Positions 1 to 9,307 of a stretch of DNA of 64,000 nt are shown piece by piece. Both the position numbers and the translations under genes were made by a program. Every line of letters begins with the position of its first letter. The stretch's first letter is position 1. The notes beneath the pieces are model-generated. The model had not been told where the DNA came from, did no database searches, and saw only the letters and a list, made by a program, of their open reading frames with translations. Origin of the DNA: Aquibacillus albus (GTDB lineage Bacteria; Bacillota; Bacilli; Bacillales; Amphibacillaceae); assembly GCF_016908325.1 (NCBI RefSeq), contig NZ_JAFBDR010000020.1, forward strand, positions 18,121 through 82,120, written 5' to 3'.

Positions 1-2
1 AT

Positions 3-233
3 GGAAGTGTTGGAGTAGAGCAAAATTATGAGGAAAAAGGGGCGGTAGCTATTACTTATGATTTAAGAACATTTGCTAAAGTCAACTATAATGAACCACT
101 TTTAGAAACAAGTTCTAAGAAAGCAGTACGTTATGTAGATGCATTAGTTTTAGATGGATATATATGGTACTATTACGAATATACAAGGGATGATGGAGCT
201 CATGAACTAAGGTTATATAAAACAAAAATATAA
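3..233 (+). CDS. C-terminal part of a probable glycosidase, cut by the window edge
   Basis: An open frame enters from the left edge and ends at TAA 231-233, giving about 76 residues. The end, YYYEYTRDDGAHELRLYK, with preceding aromatic-rich beta strands, resembles the C-terminal blade of bacterial beta-propeller glycosidases, but too little is visible to name a family. It lies just upstream of a ROK sugar regulator, a DUF624 protein and a sugar epimerase-like protein, so a role in saccharide use is likely. The hairpin that follows suggests the end of a transcription unit. The glycosidase call is an inference from context and C-terminal style. Confidence 0.45.
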   Translation, partial: GSVGVEQNYEEKGAVAITYDLRTFAKVNYNEPLLETSSKKAVRYVDALVLDGYIWYYYEYTRDDGAHELRLYKTKI

Positions 234-237
234 AAGG

Positions 238-266
238 TTATGCCCTAGTTCTATACTAGGGCATAA
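238..266 (+). terminator. Strong hairpin after the first gene
   Basis: TTATGCCCTAG (238-248) and CTAGGGCATAA (256-266) form a perfect 11-bp stem with a 7-base loop. It starts 4 bases after the stop codon. The T-run after it is weak, so termination may be partial. Confidence 0.6.
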
Positions 267-293
267 CTAATATTTAAGTTAGGAGAAGTGACA

Positions 294-1439
294 GTGAGTA
301 GAATTGGTCAGAACTATTCTAGAGTAAAGCAAAATAATAAATTGCTAATATTACAAACATTATTAAGAAATAACATGATGTCTAGGCAACAAATTGCAAA
401 TAAAACAAAGTTAACTCCAGCTACTATTACTAATATAGTGGGTGAATTAATTGAGGAAGGATTATTAATTGAAATAGGGGACCTACCTGATCAAAAACCA
501 CGTGCAGGTAGAAAATCTGTTGCTGTTGACTTTAACCCCAATACCATTTATGTAATTGGATTGCATATTCGGACAGATAGAATAGAACTTGCCATTGTTA
601 ATTTAAAAGGTCAAGTCATTGCAGATAATACAGTAAAATTTCCTGAGAATACAGATATACAAGGTTTCTTGGATTTAGTATCTAAATTAATTAAAGAAAT
701 AATAGATCAAAACCCTACTATTAATATTATGGCTATTGGAATTGGATCTGTAGGACTAATTAATTATAAAGATGGAATTATTTTAAATATCCATCATTTA
801 GGGTGGGAAAATCTTGATATATCAACATTTATTTCTGAAAAATTCAAGTTACCTGTTTATGTAGATAACAACGCGAGAGCAATGACGTTAGCTGAAAGAA
901 TGTATGGAAATAACAAAAAACTTGAAAATTTCTTATTTGTATTTATTGGTCATGGAATAGGTGCTGGTTTAGTAATTAATGATGATGTATTTAGAGGCGG
1001 AGTAACAGGTGCGGGTGAACTTGGTCATATGTCTTTAGTGCCTAATGGAGAACCTTGTTGGTGTGGAAATAAAGGTTGTTTAGAAAGGTACGCTTCTGAA
1101 TCATTCATTCTAAAAGAGCTAAAATTATCCTCTATTAATGAATTTATCCAGTTAATCAATAATAAGGACCCTAATGCTTTTCATTTATTAGAAACTGTAG
1201 GAAAAAGAATTTCAATTGTACTCACTTCTTTTATAAATATGTTTCATGTTGATAAAATAATTGTTGGTGGAAATTTAGTACAAAAGAATAATGAATTAAT
1301 ACAAGAGCTTGAAAAAATAAATCAATATTCCTTTTTAGCTCGTAAAGAGGAAGTGCAAATTGAAGTTTCTATTCTTGGTGAATATATAGGAGTAGTAGGT
1401 GCTGCAAGTTTAGCTTTATATAATCATGTGTTTCAATGA
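294..1439 (+). CDS. ROK-family transcriptional regulator (NagC/XylR type)
   Basis: A sugar-responsive repressor with an N-terminal winged helix-turn-helix (about residues 15-75, including MSRQQIANKTKLTPATITNI) followed by a ROK sugar-kinase-like domain. The glycine-rich GHGIGAGLV segment, the EXGH element (GAGELGHMS) and the zinc-binding CWCGNKGCLE motif, all hallmarks of ROK proteins, are present. GTG 294 is preferred over GTG 288 because AGGAG (281-285) is then correctly spaced. It precedes a DUF624 protein and a sugar epimerase-like protein in the same direction, which suggests local control of a sugar locus that begins left of the window. Confidence 0.9.
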   Translation: MSRIGQNYSRVKQNNKLLILQTLLRNNMMSRQQIANKTKLTPATITNIVGELIEEGLLIEIGDLPDQKPRAGRKSVAVDFNPNTIYVIGLHIRTDRIELAIVNLKGQVIADNTVKFPENTDIQGFLDLVSKLIKEIIDQNPTINIMAIGIGSVGLINYKDGIILNIHHLGWENLDISTFISEKFKLPVYVDNNARAMTLAERMYGNNKKLENFLFVFIGHGIGAGLVINDDVFRGGVTGAGELGHMSLVPNGEPCWCGNKGCLERYASESFILKELKLSSINEFIQLINNKDPNAFHLLETVGKRISIVLTSFINMFHVDKIIVGGNLVQKNNELIQELEKINQYSFLARKEEVQIEVSILGEYIGVVGAASLALYNHVFQ

Positions 1440-1472
1440 TATATCTATTGGGGGAAAAGGAGTGGAAGTTCA

Positions 1473-2162
1473 GTGCAAACAAATGGGACTGTAGGATTTT
1501 TTTATACGTTTTCGGAATGGATAATGCGGTTATCATTCATCAATTTAATATGGATAGTTTTTAACTTCCCCATTGTATATTTAGTTATTACTTTGTATGT
1601 AGCAAAAGATCTAGAATCTTTGCTTACATTAGGTATTTCTATTGTAGTGTTAATACCTTTTATCCTTTTCCCCTCTACTTTAGCAATGTTTGCAGAAATG
1701 CGCAAAATAATCATGAAACAAAATAATTCATCTACAATTAAGTCATTTTGGAAGTCTTATAGAGAGAATTATAAAACCAGCGTTCTATGTGGCAGTTTAT
1801 TATTAATAGTATGGATTATTTTTGTTATCGATTATTATTATTTTGTATTTCAAGTAAATGAATTATTTAAATATGTATTTTTTTTCTTACTCATTTATTT
1901 GGTTGCGTTTACACTACATGTCATTTCATATAATATTCATTTCAAAACTAAGTTGATTAATTCGTTTAAAAAGGTTGTATTCATAACGTTTGGATACCCC
2001 TTCTTAAGTTTTGGTATAGCAATTTTTACATTTTTACTAGTATATATAAGTTTTAATGTTTATACATTTTTTATTCTGTTCTTTATGGGTTCATTAATTT
2101 CTCTAGTTAGTTTTAGCTCATTTTATTGGTTATATATAAAAGTAGTAACTAAAAGTCAGTAA
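1473..2162 (+). CDS. DUF624 (YesL-like) integral membrane protein
   Basis: 229 residues, very hydrophobic, with about five membrane segments. The N-terminal pattern (aromatic residues, then RLSFINLIWIVFNFPIV) is typical of the YesL/DUF624 family found beside ABC sugar importers and rhamnogalacturonan or plant-polysaccharide genes in Bacillus. The molecular function of the family is unknown. It starts at GTG after GGGGAAAAGGAG and lies 33 bases after the ROK gene, so the two are probably co-transcribed. Confidence 0.8.
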   Translation: MQTNGTVGFFYTFSEWIMRLSFINLIWIVFNFPIVYLVITLYVAKDLESLLTLGISIVVLIPFILFPSTLAMFAEMRKIIMKQNNSSTIKSFWKSYRENYKTSVLCGSLLLIVWIIFVIDYYYFVFQVNELFKYVFFFLLIYLVAFTLHVISYNIHFKTKLINSFKKVVFITFGYPFLSFGIAIFTFLLVYISFNVYTFFILFFMGSLISLVSFSSFYWLYIKVVTKSQ

Positions 2163-2221
2163 CGTTCCTTTTTAAAATGTTTATTGTTCGTTTGAAAAGT
2201 GCTTACTAAGGGAGTGTGTAA

Positions 2222-3001
2222 ATGATATTAACATGTCATGAATCTTTAGTGCCAGGTAATAGTTACTTAGAAAAGTGTAATAATTTGGCGGAAATTGGCT
2301 ATTCCGGAATCGACTTGTTGGGTGATACTGTAATTAAACATATTAAAGATCTTGAACAAGCGACTATTGAAACAGAAATTAAGCCTACTGCTATATATTC
2401 AAGATTAGGTAACCACTGTTTACTAGATGATACAGTTGATGGTAGATTACAAGCCTTAAATACATTAAAACAAAGAATGGAGGTAGCTTCATTAGTTGGT
2501 GCTAAAGCGGTTATTTTTGTACCTATATTTGGAGTGGCGAGGATTCGGCCAGAAGCTGAGGAATTTGTTCTTATTACATTACTTGATGAGATTGCTCAAT
2601 GGGCAAAAGGATCAAAAGTTTCTTTAATTCTCGAACCTCTAAACAAAAAAGAGACAAATTTTGTCTATCAGCCTAAGGAAGCTGCTCGGATAGTTCAAGC
2701 TATTGATAGTCCGGTAGTAAAAACGATGGTAGATACTTATCATATGGAAATGGAAAATCAGGATCCTGTTGAGATGATTAAATCTGTTGATTCAAACATG
2801 GGGTTGGTTCATTTTTCAGATACGAACCGTTTATTACCAGGTAAAGGAAAGGTTAACTTTAATAGAATAGTAGATGCCTTACAAATGATTGGCTACAATG
2901 GTCCAATAGGGTTAGAGTGTAAAGGACCAGTATCCGTATCAGAACTTGAAAATACAGCTAGTTTCTTGAATGGAATTTGGGCTAAAGCTGCCAATTATTA
3001 A
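2222..3001 (+). CDS. Sugar phosphate isomerase/epimerase-like TIM-barrel protein
   Basis: 259 residues of the AP-endonuclease-2/xylose-isomerase-like barrel superfamily. Visible metal-site signatures are the Glu of LILEPLN near residue 140, the VDTYHMEME segment with Asp and His, the His of LVHFSDTNR and the Glu of GLECKG. This pattern matches ketose 3-epimerases, hydroxypyruvate isomerases and related divalent-metal enzymes. RBS GGGAG lies before ATG. It follows the DUF624 gene by 60 bases and probably closes the same sugar operon. The exact substrate cannot be read from sequence. Confidence 0.8.
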   Translation: MILTCHESLVPGNSYLEKCNNLAEIGYSGIDLLGDTVIKHIKDLEQATIETEIKPTAIYSRLGNHCLLDDTVDGRLQALNTLKQRMEVASLVGAKAVIFVPIFGVARIRPEAEEFVLITLLDEIAQWAKGSKVSLILEPLNKKETNFVYQPKEAARIVQAIDSPVVKTMVDTYHMEMENQDPVEMIKSVDSNMGLVHFSDTNRLLPGKGKVNFNRIVDALQMIGYNGPIGLECKGPVSVSELENTASFLNGIWAKAANY

Positions 3002-3212
3002 TTCGTATTTAGGAATGAATTTTGTTGTATGAAAATGAGATAAAATAAGAGGTTACTTATCACATCGGTAATATTATATTAAATAAAACTAAATTTCAAA
3101 AAGTCCGACTTCCTAATTGAGTAACTATAAAAAGAATTTATACAATATATATATGTAGTATTTCACTAATTCCAGATAAAAGCCTTTAATATTTAATTTA
3201 AGGAGTATTTTA

Positions 3213-4082
3213 ATGATTTTATGGGCGTTACCTCTTGGGGTAGTAATAGGCGTTATGTCTGGTTTTTTTGGAGTTGGAGGTGGATTCCTTCTTACTCCTG
3301 TTTTGTTATTAGTTGGTTTTACACCGGTAGGAGCTATTACCATGAGTTTGCTTTACACCATAGCTACTTCTGTATCTGGAGCATGGGCACACTTTAAACT
3401 CGCAAATATTTATTGGAAGGGAGTTCTTCCTCTTTCCGTAAGCGGAGTAATTGGTACACAAATCGCTCGTCCGGCTGTTATGTGGTTAGAAAGAATAGGA
3501 TTTGATGAAATAGTTATCCCCGTACTTTATCTTGTTCTACTAGCTTATTTTGCTATTACTATGTTTACAAATAAAAAAATTGAAACAAAAGAAGCACCAA
3601 CTTCACCATTGAAGTGGAAATTTTTAATGATAGGAATGCTAGGAGGCTTTACGTCTGGAGCGTTAGGTGTTGGTGGAGGGTTTATCATGGTCCCGCTATT
3701 AATAACGATTGCTAAAATCCAACCAAAGTTGGCTGTAGGTACTTCTCTTATAAGTATCATTTTTATCGTAACCGCAGGTTTTCTCTCCTATGCATTTAGT
3801 ACCAAGATTAACCTTGTTCTCGCTTCTTACCTTATTATTGGAGCAATTATTGGTACGCAACTAGGACCGAGATTTACAAGGCTCTATTCGAATAAACAGA
3901 TCCAACTGTTATTAGGTGGATTATATGTCGTCACGTTTCTTAGTGTATTCCTAAAATTAGTGAACTTAACAATTGCAGGATTAATTGTTTTATTGTTCTA
4001 CGTTGGTGTACTAATCGTATTTTTTGGCATCCAGCAGGTAAAGCAAGCTCACAAAAAGAAAATGGTAGATGTTAATTCTTAG
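3213..4082 (+). CDS. TauE/SafE-family sulfite/anion exporter
   Basis: 289 residues with about eight membrane segments. Two related glycine-rich motifs, GVGGGFLLTPVLLLVG in the first half and GVGGGFIMVPLLI in the second, show the internal duplication typical of TauE/SafE (DUF81) permeases, which move sulfite, sulfoacetate or other organic anions. RBS AAGGAG precedes ATG. It stands alone after a gap of about 210 bases with no other visible feature and is followed by a repeat-rich gap. The substrate cannot be assigned. Confidence 0.88.
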   Translation: MILWALPLGVVIGVMSGFFGVGGGFLLTPVLLLVGFTPVGAITMSLLYTIATSVSGAWAHFKLANIYWKGVLPLSVSGVIGTQIARPAVMWLERIGFDEIVIPVLYLVLLAYFAITMFTNKKIETKEAPTSPLKWKFLMIGMLGGFTSGALGVGGGFIMVPLLITIAKIQPKLAVGTSLISIIFIVTAGFLSYAFSTKINLVLASYLIIGAIIGTQLGPRFTRLYSNKQIQLLLGGLYVVTFLSVFLKLVNLTIAGLIVLLFYVGVLIVFFGIQQVKQAHKKKMVDVNS

Positions 4083-4110
4083 GAAGATGGTACCTGTCAG
4101 ATTATGGTGC

Positions 4111-4132
4111 ATCACACTCGTAAATTGGTGAA
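4111..4132 (+). repeat. Dispersed repeat, type B, degenerate
   Basis: ATCACACTCGTAAATTGGTG matches the type B core (CACC..CCGGAAATT..GGTG) imperfectly. The following hairpin at 4162-4199 matches the one after the type B copy at 23545. Confidence 0.5.
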
Positions 4133-4346
4133 GTTTTTCAAGGAGTGGGATATTCCCTTTGGGAGTTGCTGGTATTTATTTATCAGCAACTTCTTTTAGT
4201 TATGAGAAGTTCTTTTCATGATATTCTCTTTCCTTCCATTACTAGTGGTGAAAAAAACGGATCACCTTTTTGACCTAGTTCAAACTTTCCTAAGTGATTA
4301 GTGATTCAATGGAAGGCTTTGATTGTTCAGGAAGTATTCAAGTATA

Positions 4347-4373
4347 GTCAGTGACGTCCCGGAATTTGTCGAA
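4347..4373 (+). repeat. Dispersed repeat, type A
   Basis: GTCAGTGAC, GT, then CCCGGAATTTGTCGAA. The head palindrome has lost two bases; the tail is perfect. With the copy at 6136 it brackets the gene at 4855-5955. Confidence 0.85.
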
Positions 4374-4390
4374 CAAGTGAATCTCCCTAT

Positions 4391-4420
4391 GACTACTCGT
4401 GAAACGGTGAATTTTGTCGA
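4391..4420 (+). repeat. Dispersed repeat, type B
   Basis: GACTACTCGTGAAACGGTGA followed by ATTTTGTCGA. It keeps the ACTCG/GGTGA core and the shared tail, and sits 18 bases after a type A copy. Confidence 0.6.
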
Positions 4421-4581
4421 GAGATTAAAAAACAGGGAATTTTTTATTTTTGTTTATCTATAAGTATGCTGATTACGGCTATAAGAATGTACCACTTCAG
4501 CCATGTTTCTTACTAGTGATTGTCACAAGGTTTACAACTTGTTGCAAAGGAGGTTAACGGTGGAGTAACGTCAAGTAAATA

Positions 4582-4660
4582 CAAATTTCAACATTAAGGA
4601 TTTTGAAAGATAAAATAGTCTAATTCCCTCCGCATTTGTTTCGAGGGGTCTAATAGAACT
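4582..4660 (+). repeat. Repeated hairpin segment shared with about 58481-58548
   Basis: Both places share AACRTTAAGGATKTTGAAAG, then GTCTAA..CCTCCGCATTT, then a returning TCTAAT/TTAGAC arm. The hairpin of GTCTAA and TTAGAC arms looks like a terminator. A short piece (TTTAAGCAAGGAATTAGAC) also follows the repeat at 49039. Confidence 0.6.
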
Positions 4661-4854
4661 ATTGAAAAAATAAAGGTAGAAGGATTTCGACAATCAAGGG
4701 TCGAATGTTGAAAATCATTAGTCTAATCAAAATAAAAACCTTTGATTAAACCCAAATGGAACCCCCTAGTACATTGTTTTTCATAATCCTTCCCCAATAA
4801 ATAATAAACCAGGTTAGTTTAATTTTTTATGAAATCGTTAGAAATTACTTCTTC

Positions 4855-5955
4855 TTATAAATAATCATCTTCTTCTACCTTTATCGGAATTAGAAGGTTC
4901 CTCAATTTAAGTTTCCAGGTACCATAATTAAAATCTTTTCCCTCTCTTAAATCTATAACACCCTTCTGTATATTAGACCAATCCTCTATCAAACTACTTG
5001 GTATAGCGTCTTCTTTGTCCCTTATTTTCTTTAACGTTTCTAAATGCCTATTTATAAGTTCTTCATAGGTGACAGAGGTTGTTCCTTTTCTAAGTTTTCG
5101 TTTATATTGATGATGCACTCTCTGTAATTCGTTTAATCGATTAATTTGCTCTTTGAATAGGGGTAATCCAACGCTCATTTGAGAATAAATATCCTCAGGT
5201 ATTTCTGTGTCTGCATATGATTCTAATGAACAATAGTTTATCCCTTTACTTATTAGTTCTTTGATTTCCCTTATACCTTCATAACTTAGATCCCGAAGAG
5301 CGTTCCGTTTCTCCGTGTCTAGTGTGTTTAAAAACGATTCAATCTCAAGTCTTTCTTTCTCCCTCATTTCTTCTTCTTCTCTTTTTAATTGTGTTTGTCT
5401 TCTTTCTTCAAGTAATTTAAAGATACTAGTTAACTGTTTGTTTGAAAGAGGTAACCCTAATCTAATTTGTTTTAATAGATTTTCCGGAATATTGATCCCT
5501 TCATATCCTTCAATTAAGGTCTCTTCTCCATCCCTAAACTTTACAAGTATTTCATCTCTTTCTTCATTTACCTTATAAAGTCCATTTTTAATAGCATTAA
5601 TTATGTCAGCTGACAACCCTGTATAATTTTCAAAACATGTTTCACCTAACTTATATCTCTTATTTTCCGATGAATGAGTAACGATATACTGAAAACGTAA
5701 TGGTGTACCACATTCACACTTATAATAACGATTACCATAGCCACTATCTAAAATATCTTCTAATACCCAGTCTTCTATCCTGTCCTCAAGGTCTTTTATA
5801 TCATTTCCTACAACTAACCCTTTTTTATTTGCTAATACCTCCAACCACTTATCCTTTTTACTTTGATTAACGAATTGGATAATGTGCTGTCTTTGTTCGT
5901 CATTAAGGTTATTCATTAATTCCGCAACTTCTTTTTCAGTTAACAAACGCCCCAT
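4855..5955 (-). CDS. Hypothetical protein with a zinc-finger-like segment and coiled coil
   Basis: 366 residues, not confidently recognised. An N-terminal helical region (TEKEVAELMNNLNDEQRQHI) is followed by a Cys cluster, CECG at about residues 79-82 and ETCFENYTG about 25 residues later, that could bind zinc. A long charged helical stretch (about 180-215) and two copies of a P..L..I..GLPL motif (IPENLLKQIRLGLPLSNKQ and IPEDIYSQMSVGLPLFKEQ) show an internal duplication. It lies alone between repeats at 4391 and 6136 and is transcribed against the neighbouring transporter gene. Confidence 0.7.
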   Translation of the reverse strand: MGRLLTEKEVAELMNNLNDEQRQHIIQFVNQSKKDKWLEVLANKKGLVVGNDIKDLEDRIEDWVLEDILDSGYGNRYYKCECGTPLRFQYIVTHSSENKRYKLGETCFENYTGLSADIINAIKNGLYKVNEERDEILVKFRDGEETLIEGYEGINIPENLLKQIRLGLPLSNKQLTSIFKLLEERRQTQLKREEEEMREKERLEIESFLNTLDTEKRNALRDLSYEGIREIKELISKGINYCSLESYADTEIPEDIYSQMSVGLPLFKEQINRLNELQRVHHQYKRKLRKGTTSVTYEELINRHLETLKKIRDKEDAIPSSLIEDWSNIQKGVIDLREGKDFNYGTWKLKLRNLLIPIKVEEDDYL

Positions 5956-6135
5956 TTGTGCTCACCTACCTTTAATTTATTGAATAAGTACCCTTAAGGA
6001 ATATATAAACATTCTCGGGTCTATTAAGTCAGCCATGCGACCACTGTTTATTAAATCTAAAAGTTCAATTCTACCTAACTATTCAATTAATACCTGAATT
6101 TTTCCTTCTCCTTTTCTACAAAAAAGAAAGGTATT

Positions 6136-6164
6136 GTCACAGTGACATCCCGGAATTTGTCGAA
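6136..6164 (+). repeat. Dispersed repeat, type A, near-consensus
   Basis: GTCACAGTGAC, AT, then CCCGGAATTTGTCGAA: a full 29-base copy. GTCAC-A-GTGAC is an inverted repeat. Confidence 0.92.
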
Positions 6165-6210
6165 CAGGTAGGTTGACGCAGCTGAAGGAGATCCCCCGTT
6201 GTTTCGGTCT

Positions 6211-7037
6211 TTATCCCAACTCCTTTTGCATGCAATAATCATTCAATAAATCAGCAACATCTACTTGTTGTTTTGCTAAGACTGACCTTGTGGGTGAGGC
6301 TTTTTTGTTTTGCGTAAACCAGTCAGGGATGATTTCTTGCTTTTTAGCTTGATGTGGGCGTGGATGCTTTTGTTTTTTTTGTTTTTTAAAAGCGGATGCT
6401 TCTGCTTGTGCTTCTTCAATAGTTGCGATTCCTTTTTCGGACCATGACTGCAGGATACCTTTGACATAACTCCAGGAGGCTTTATTATGTTCAAGTGCTT
6501 TTTTCATTGCTTCGATTATTAAAACATCACCGAACTCAGACATCCACTTCTGAAGCTCAGCTTGTATGTATGGAGTAGGTTTTCCGAAGTTTTCTTGATA
6601 GAACACGAGCGCGCCAGTTGTTGTTGTCTTGTTTTGTTTATGTTTTGTCTTTTCTTTTCTTGTTTATTTAATGGGGCAGTAGTTTGGTCCATACGTTGGT
6701 TCGTTGTCTCGGTCGTAGTCTGGTTCGCACTGTCGTCTGTACTGTGGTCCAATATGGACGACAAGCTTGTTAGTTGATAAATAGGTGCTTGATTGCCACC
6801 CCTTGATTGAACAGAAATATATCCTTTTTGCTGCAGCTCTTCTCTTGCTCGCTTTAAAGAGCTTTCCTTTAGACCAGTTTTTACCCGTAGGACGGATGCT
6901 GCGACTGTAAATTGCTTCTTCCAGCCTGCTTTATTATTAATATGGATCAAGGCATACCATAAGATGCCAGCTGATGGGGATACAGGATTGGTTTCGATTT
7001 GGTTTTAAAATGCATTGATTTCTTTGATATAGTTCAT
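6211..7037 (-). pseudogene. DnaD-like replisome organiser, broken by a stop and a frameshift
   Basis: Read on the minus strand from ATG 7037, the frame MNYIKEINAF meets TAA, then continues with NPVSPSAGILWYALIHIN, the usual start of phage-type replisome organisers, and a winged-helix part (to about 6700). Near 6606 the frame changes: FYQENFGKPTPYIQAELQKW and SWSYVKGILQSW belong to the DnaD domain in the next frame. One ancestral protein of about 270 residues is therefore split in at least two places. Such proteins load helicase in phages and integrative elements, so this may be a relic of one. Confidence 0.8.
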
Positions 7038-7076
7038 GGAGGACTTCCTTTCGAGTCTTATTGGGAATGGTGTTTT

Positions 7077-7568
7077 TCACACAAAAATAGAATGACTAGA
7101 AGAAGATAGCATAGTGATACATTCAGCGGTTCGATACATTTGCTTGATTAATCGGTAATAGGATTCATTCATTGCTAGATTTTGACCATTTTTGAATGTA
7201 ATGGTGGCACGGTGATGGGTTTTCTTAGAAGAAGGATGCGGCTTAATCGAAGCAATGTGGTGATAAAACAGCCATTGGCAGTTGAAGTTAGTCGGAGAAT
7301 GCGTCGGAAAGGCGTAGATGTTTTTCTCTAGCAGGATGGGAATCGGCACTTTCTTTCTCGAATTCGTTAAGTACATCAACGAAGCACGGCAGCCTTCATA
7401 GGAGGAACCGGCTTTTAAACAGGCCATTTTAATAATTTCCAGCGGCGTCTGTCGAACGAATAAACGCTGATCCGCTTCCATGACAATCGTATCGTACTCC
7501 ACCTGTCTGGAAGGAAGTAATGCGATTGTTTTTTCGTTTACGTCATACGTGGGTAAAATGTTTGGCAT
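7077..7568 (-). CDS. comK: ComK-family competence transcription factor
   Basis: 163 residues from ATG 7568, chosen because AAAGGAG lies 10 bases upstream; a longer reading adds an unlikely N-terminus. The sequence TYDVNEKTIALLP, the central SYEGCRASLMYLT, the KVPIPILLE / IYAFPTHSP segment and the C-terminal helix with SYYRLIKQMYR follow ComK, the master activator of DNA-uptake genes in Bacillaceae. It binds AT-box promoters. It sits between a broken XRE regulator and a broken DnaD-like gene, so this is probably an accessory or second comK copy; whether it is active cannot be told. Confidence 0.82.
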   Translation of the reverse strand: MPNILPTYDVNEKTIALLPSRQVEYDTIVMEADQRLFVRQTPLEIIKMACLKAGSSYEGCRASLMYLTNSRKKVPIPILLEKNIYAFPTHSPTNFNCQWLFYHHIASIKPHPSSKKTHHRATITFKNGQNLAMNESYYRLIKQMYRTAECITMLSSSSHSIFV

Positions 7569-7660
7569 AGTGGGGACACTCCTTTTTGGGGTTATTTGAT
7601 TGTTAGATTGGCTAGTTTTTGGCAGGTGGATAGAGAAAACTAGGAGAGAGGTGCTATTAA

Positions 7661-7923
7661 TCAGGTGGAGGTTCTTTCCATTTGTCTTGTAATAATTGGA
7701 TCTAAACACTCTACCAGTTCATTGAAGTTGAGATTAAGCGCCTTAAGTATCCTTAATACAGTGCCAAATGATGGGTGTGTTAGGCCACGCTCTATTTCAC
7801 TTAAATAGTTACACTGCTTATATTCGCTCTTTCTGCTAACTTCGCCTGTTTTAAATCGATAGCTTGTCTATTCATTCGAATGTACTTTCCAAGCTCTTGC
7901 TGAAGTATTTCCTGATTATCCAA
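7661..7923 (-). pseudogene. Frameshifted XRE-type helix-turn-helix regulator
   Basis: From TTG 7923 the minus strand reads a Cro/C1-type HTH (KYIRMNRQAIDLKQAKLAER) until a stop near 7808. The rest, NYLSEIERGLTHPSFGTVLR and a short C-terminus, is in another frame. Joined, they give a complete small HTH regulator of about 85 residues, so a one-base change has broken it. It ends just upstream of comK in the same direction and may once have controlled it. Confidence 0.75.
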
Positions 7924-8117
7924 TCTTATCCGCCCTTTTTTGAACTCATTATCTATTTATGGATAAAATTGGTACACAAGCTATAGATGGAATTTGGTAA
8001 TATATGTAAAAATAGACGAAATAATTTTAAAACGTATGGCTCGTTAGGGGAGGTTGACCATTGATGATGTGGAATAGAGGGTAGAGTTTGGTAATTTATT
8101 CATAATTTTTCAAATTT

Positions 8118-8648
8118 ATGTTAAAATTAGGAAAAATGATAAAGGCTGTGGAAAGTTTGTCATCAAATGAAAAATGGACTGTAGAAGAGTTATTAAAGGT
8201 TACTAGTAAACTAGACGATTACATAGAGAAATATAGGGATGTAAAAGATAAGAAAAATGAACCCTTTCGTACGAAAGTTAGAATATTTGCCATTTATAAG
8301 TTTTGGGACATAATATCTTATTGGCGGACTTTATATCTAGTGATAACATTTCTTTTTATTATTATAGGTGTTCTTGATTATATTTTTTTCGGTTCGGTTG
8401 TTATAGACACAATTAAAGAATTTTTTTTATTTCTAGTTAGTAATAAGTGGGTTACTAGAATGTTAGTAGTAATTGCTTTTTTATGGGTGTCTTATGTTGC
8501 GTTAAAGTACAAAGCAATAGTAGGGATGCTTAATATTAATGATGAAAAGTATGCCAATTACGAAACGAAGAAGAAATATTTAGAATTCTTATATGATTCA
8601 CTTTTGCCTCTCGTTGATGATCCGAGAAATTCTTATTTAGAGACCTGA
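8118..8648 (+). CDS. Hypothetical membrane protein, possibly the first part of a split gene
   Basis: 176 residues, not recognised. Two strong membrane segments lie at about residues 70-95 and 112-130, with charged helical flanks. ATG 8118 has no clear ribosome binding site; ATG 8136 after TTAGGAAAA is an alternative. The C-terminus SYLE runs into the next frame's DLKDNLKALETEEL, and that frame is open from 8621, so this and the following ORF may be one membrane-anchored coiled-coil protein of about 390 residues separated by a single-base shift. Confidence 0.6.
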   Translation: MLKLGKMIKAVESLSSNEKWTVEELLKVTSKLDDYIEKYRDVKDKKNEPFRTKVRIFAIYKFWDIISYWRTLYLVITFLFIIIGVLDYIFFGSVVIDTIKEFFLFLVSNKWVTRMLVVIAFLWVSYVALKYKAIVGMLNINDEKYANYETKKKYLEFLYDSLLPLVDDPRNSYLET

Positions 8649-9307
8649 AGGATAATCTTAAGGCACTAGAAACTGAAGAATTGATTAATTTAACAAACCA
8701 ATTACAAAGAGAGAGAGAACGCAGAGATGAAGACAGGAAATATTATCATAGTAAGATAGAAAGCCTTGATAATAAAGTAGACGAAACAAGAAGAATCAAT
8801 ATTGAAGAATTGGACATGCACATAAATCTTAATGGGAATTTAATGGAACTTTTAGATAAATACGAAAGCCTGCTAGAAGATTATGTAAAACACAAATTTA
8901 CTGTATCATCCATTAAATATCCGGAAGGTCATGTTGTATATTCTAAGAATAATAAGGGCTTAAAACAATATAATCAATCCAATTGCAAAATTAAAATGGA
9001 TGATTACATAACGAGAGAAGACTATAAAACTACCAATGATGCTAGGATAATTGCTGCATACGATCCTAACAGATATTTTGCACATGATAATAAATATATT
9101 GGACTTTATTATAAATTTGATGATGTAGAATGGATCGTAGCTATTAATAAGGATGAAGAACTTAAAAAAGAATTGGAAGGTAACGAAGAAGATGTTAAGA
9201 TAATATTAAGAGATATTCACAGTCTAGTATTCTACTATATGTATTTACTATTAGAAGTTGAGAAAGGTAAAGTCAGAATCAGAAAGGGTGTAGAAGATGG
9301 CAGTTAA
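8621..9307 (+). CDS. Hypothetical coiled-coil protein, possible second part of the preceding gene
   Basis: The frame is open from 8621, with a possible TTG start at 8681. A long heptad-rich helix (LTNQLQRERERRDEDRKYY onward) leads into a globular C-terminal domain with YPEGHVVYSKNN, AAYDPNRYFAHDNKYIGLYY and DDVEWIVAIN, which has a GAF-like look, but I do not recognise a family. It overlaps the preceding ORF in another frame, which fits either a frameshift mutation or programmed frameshifting. Confidence 0.6.
   Translation, partial: SEKFLFRDLKDNLKALETEELINLTNQLQRERERRDEDRKYYHSKIESLDNKVDETRRINIEELDMHINLNGNLMELLDKYESLLEDYVKHKFTVSSIKYPEGHVVYSKNNKGLKQYNQSNCKIKMDDYITREDYKTTNDARIIAAYDPNRYFAHDNKYIGLYYKFDDVEWIVAINKDEELKKELEGNEEDVKIILRDIHSLVFYYMYLLLEVEKGKVRIRKGVEDGS

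Larger units (their letters stand above)
4083..4854 (+). other. Non-coding repeat-rich interval
   Basis: No credible gene. It holds three members of the dispersed repeat (4111-4132, 4347-4373, 4391-4420), a terminator hairpin at about 4162-4199 (AGTTGCTG / CAGCAACT then TTCTTTTAG) that recurs at 23603-23642, and a segment at about 4582-4660 that recurs at about 58481-58548. Confidence 0.7.
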
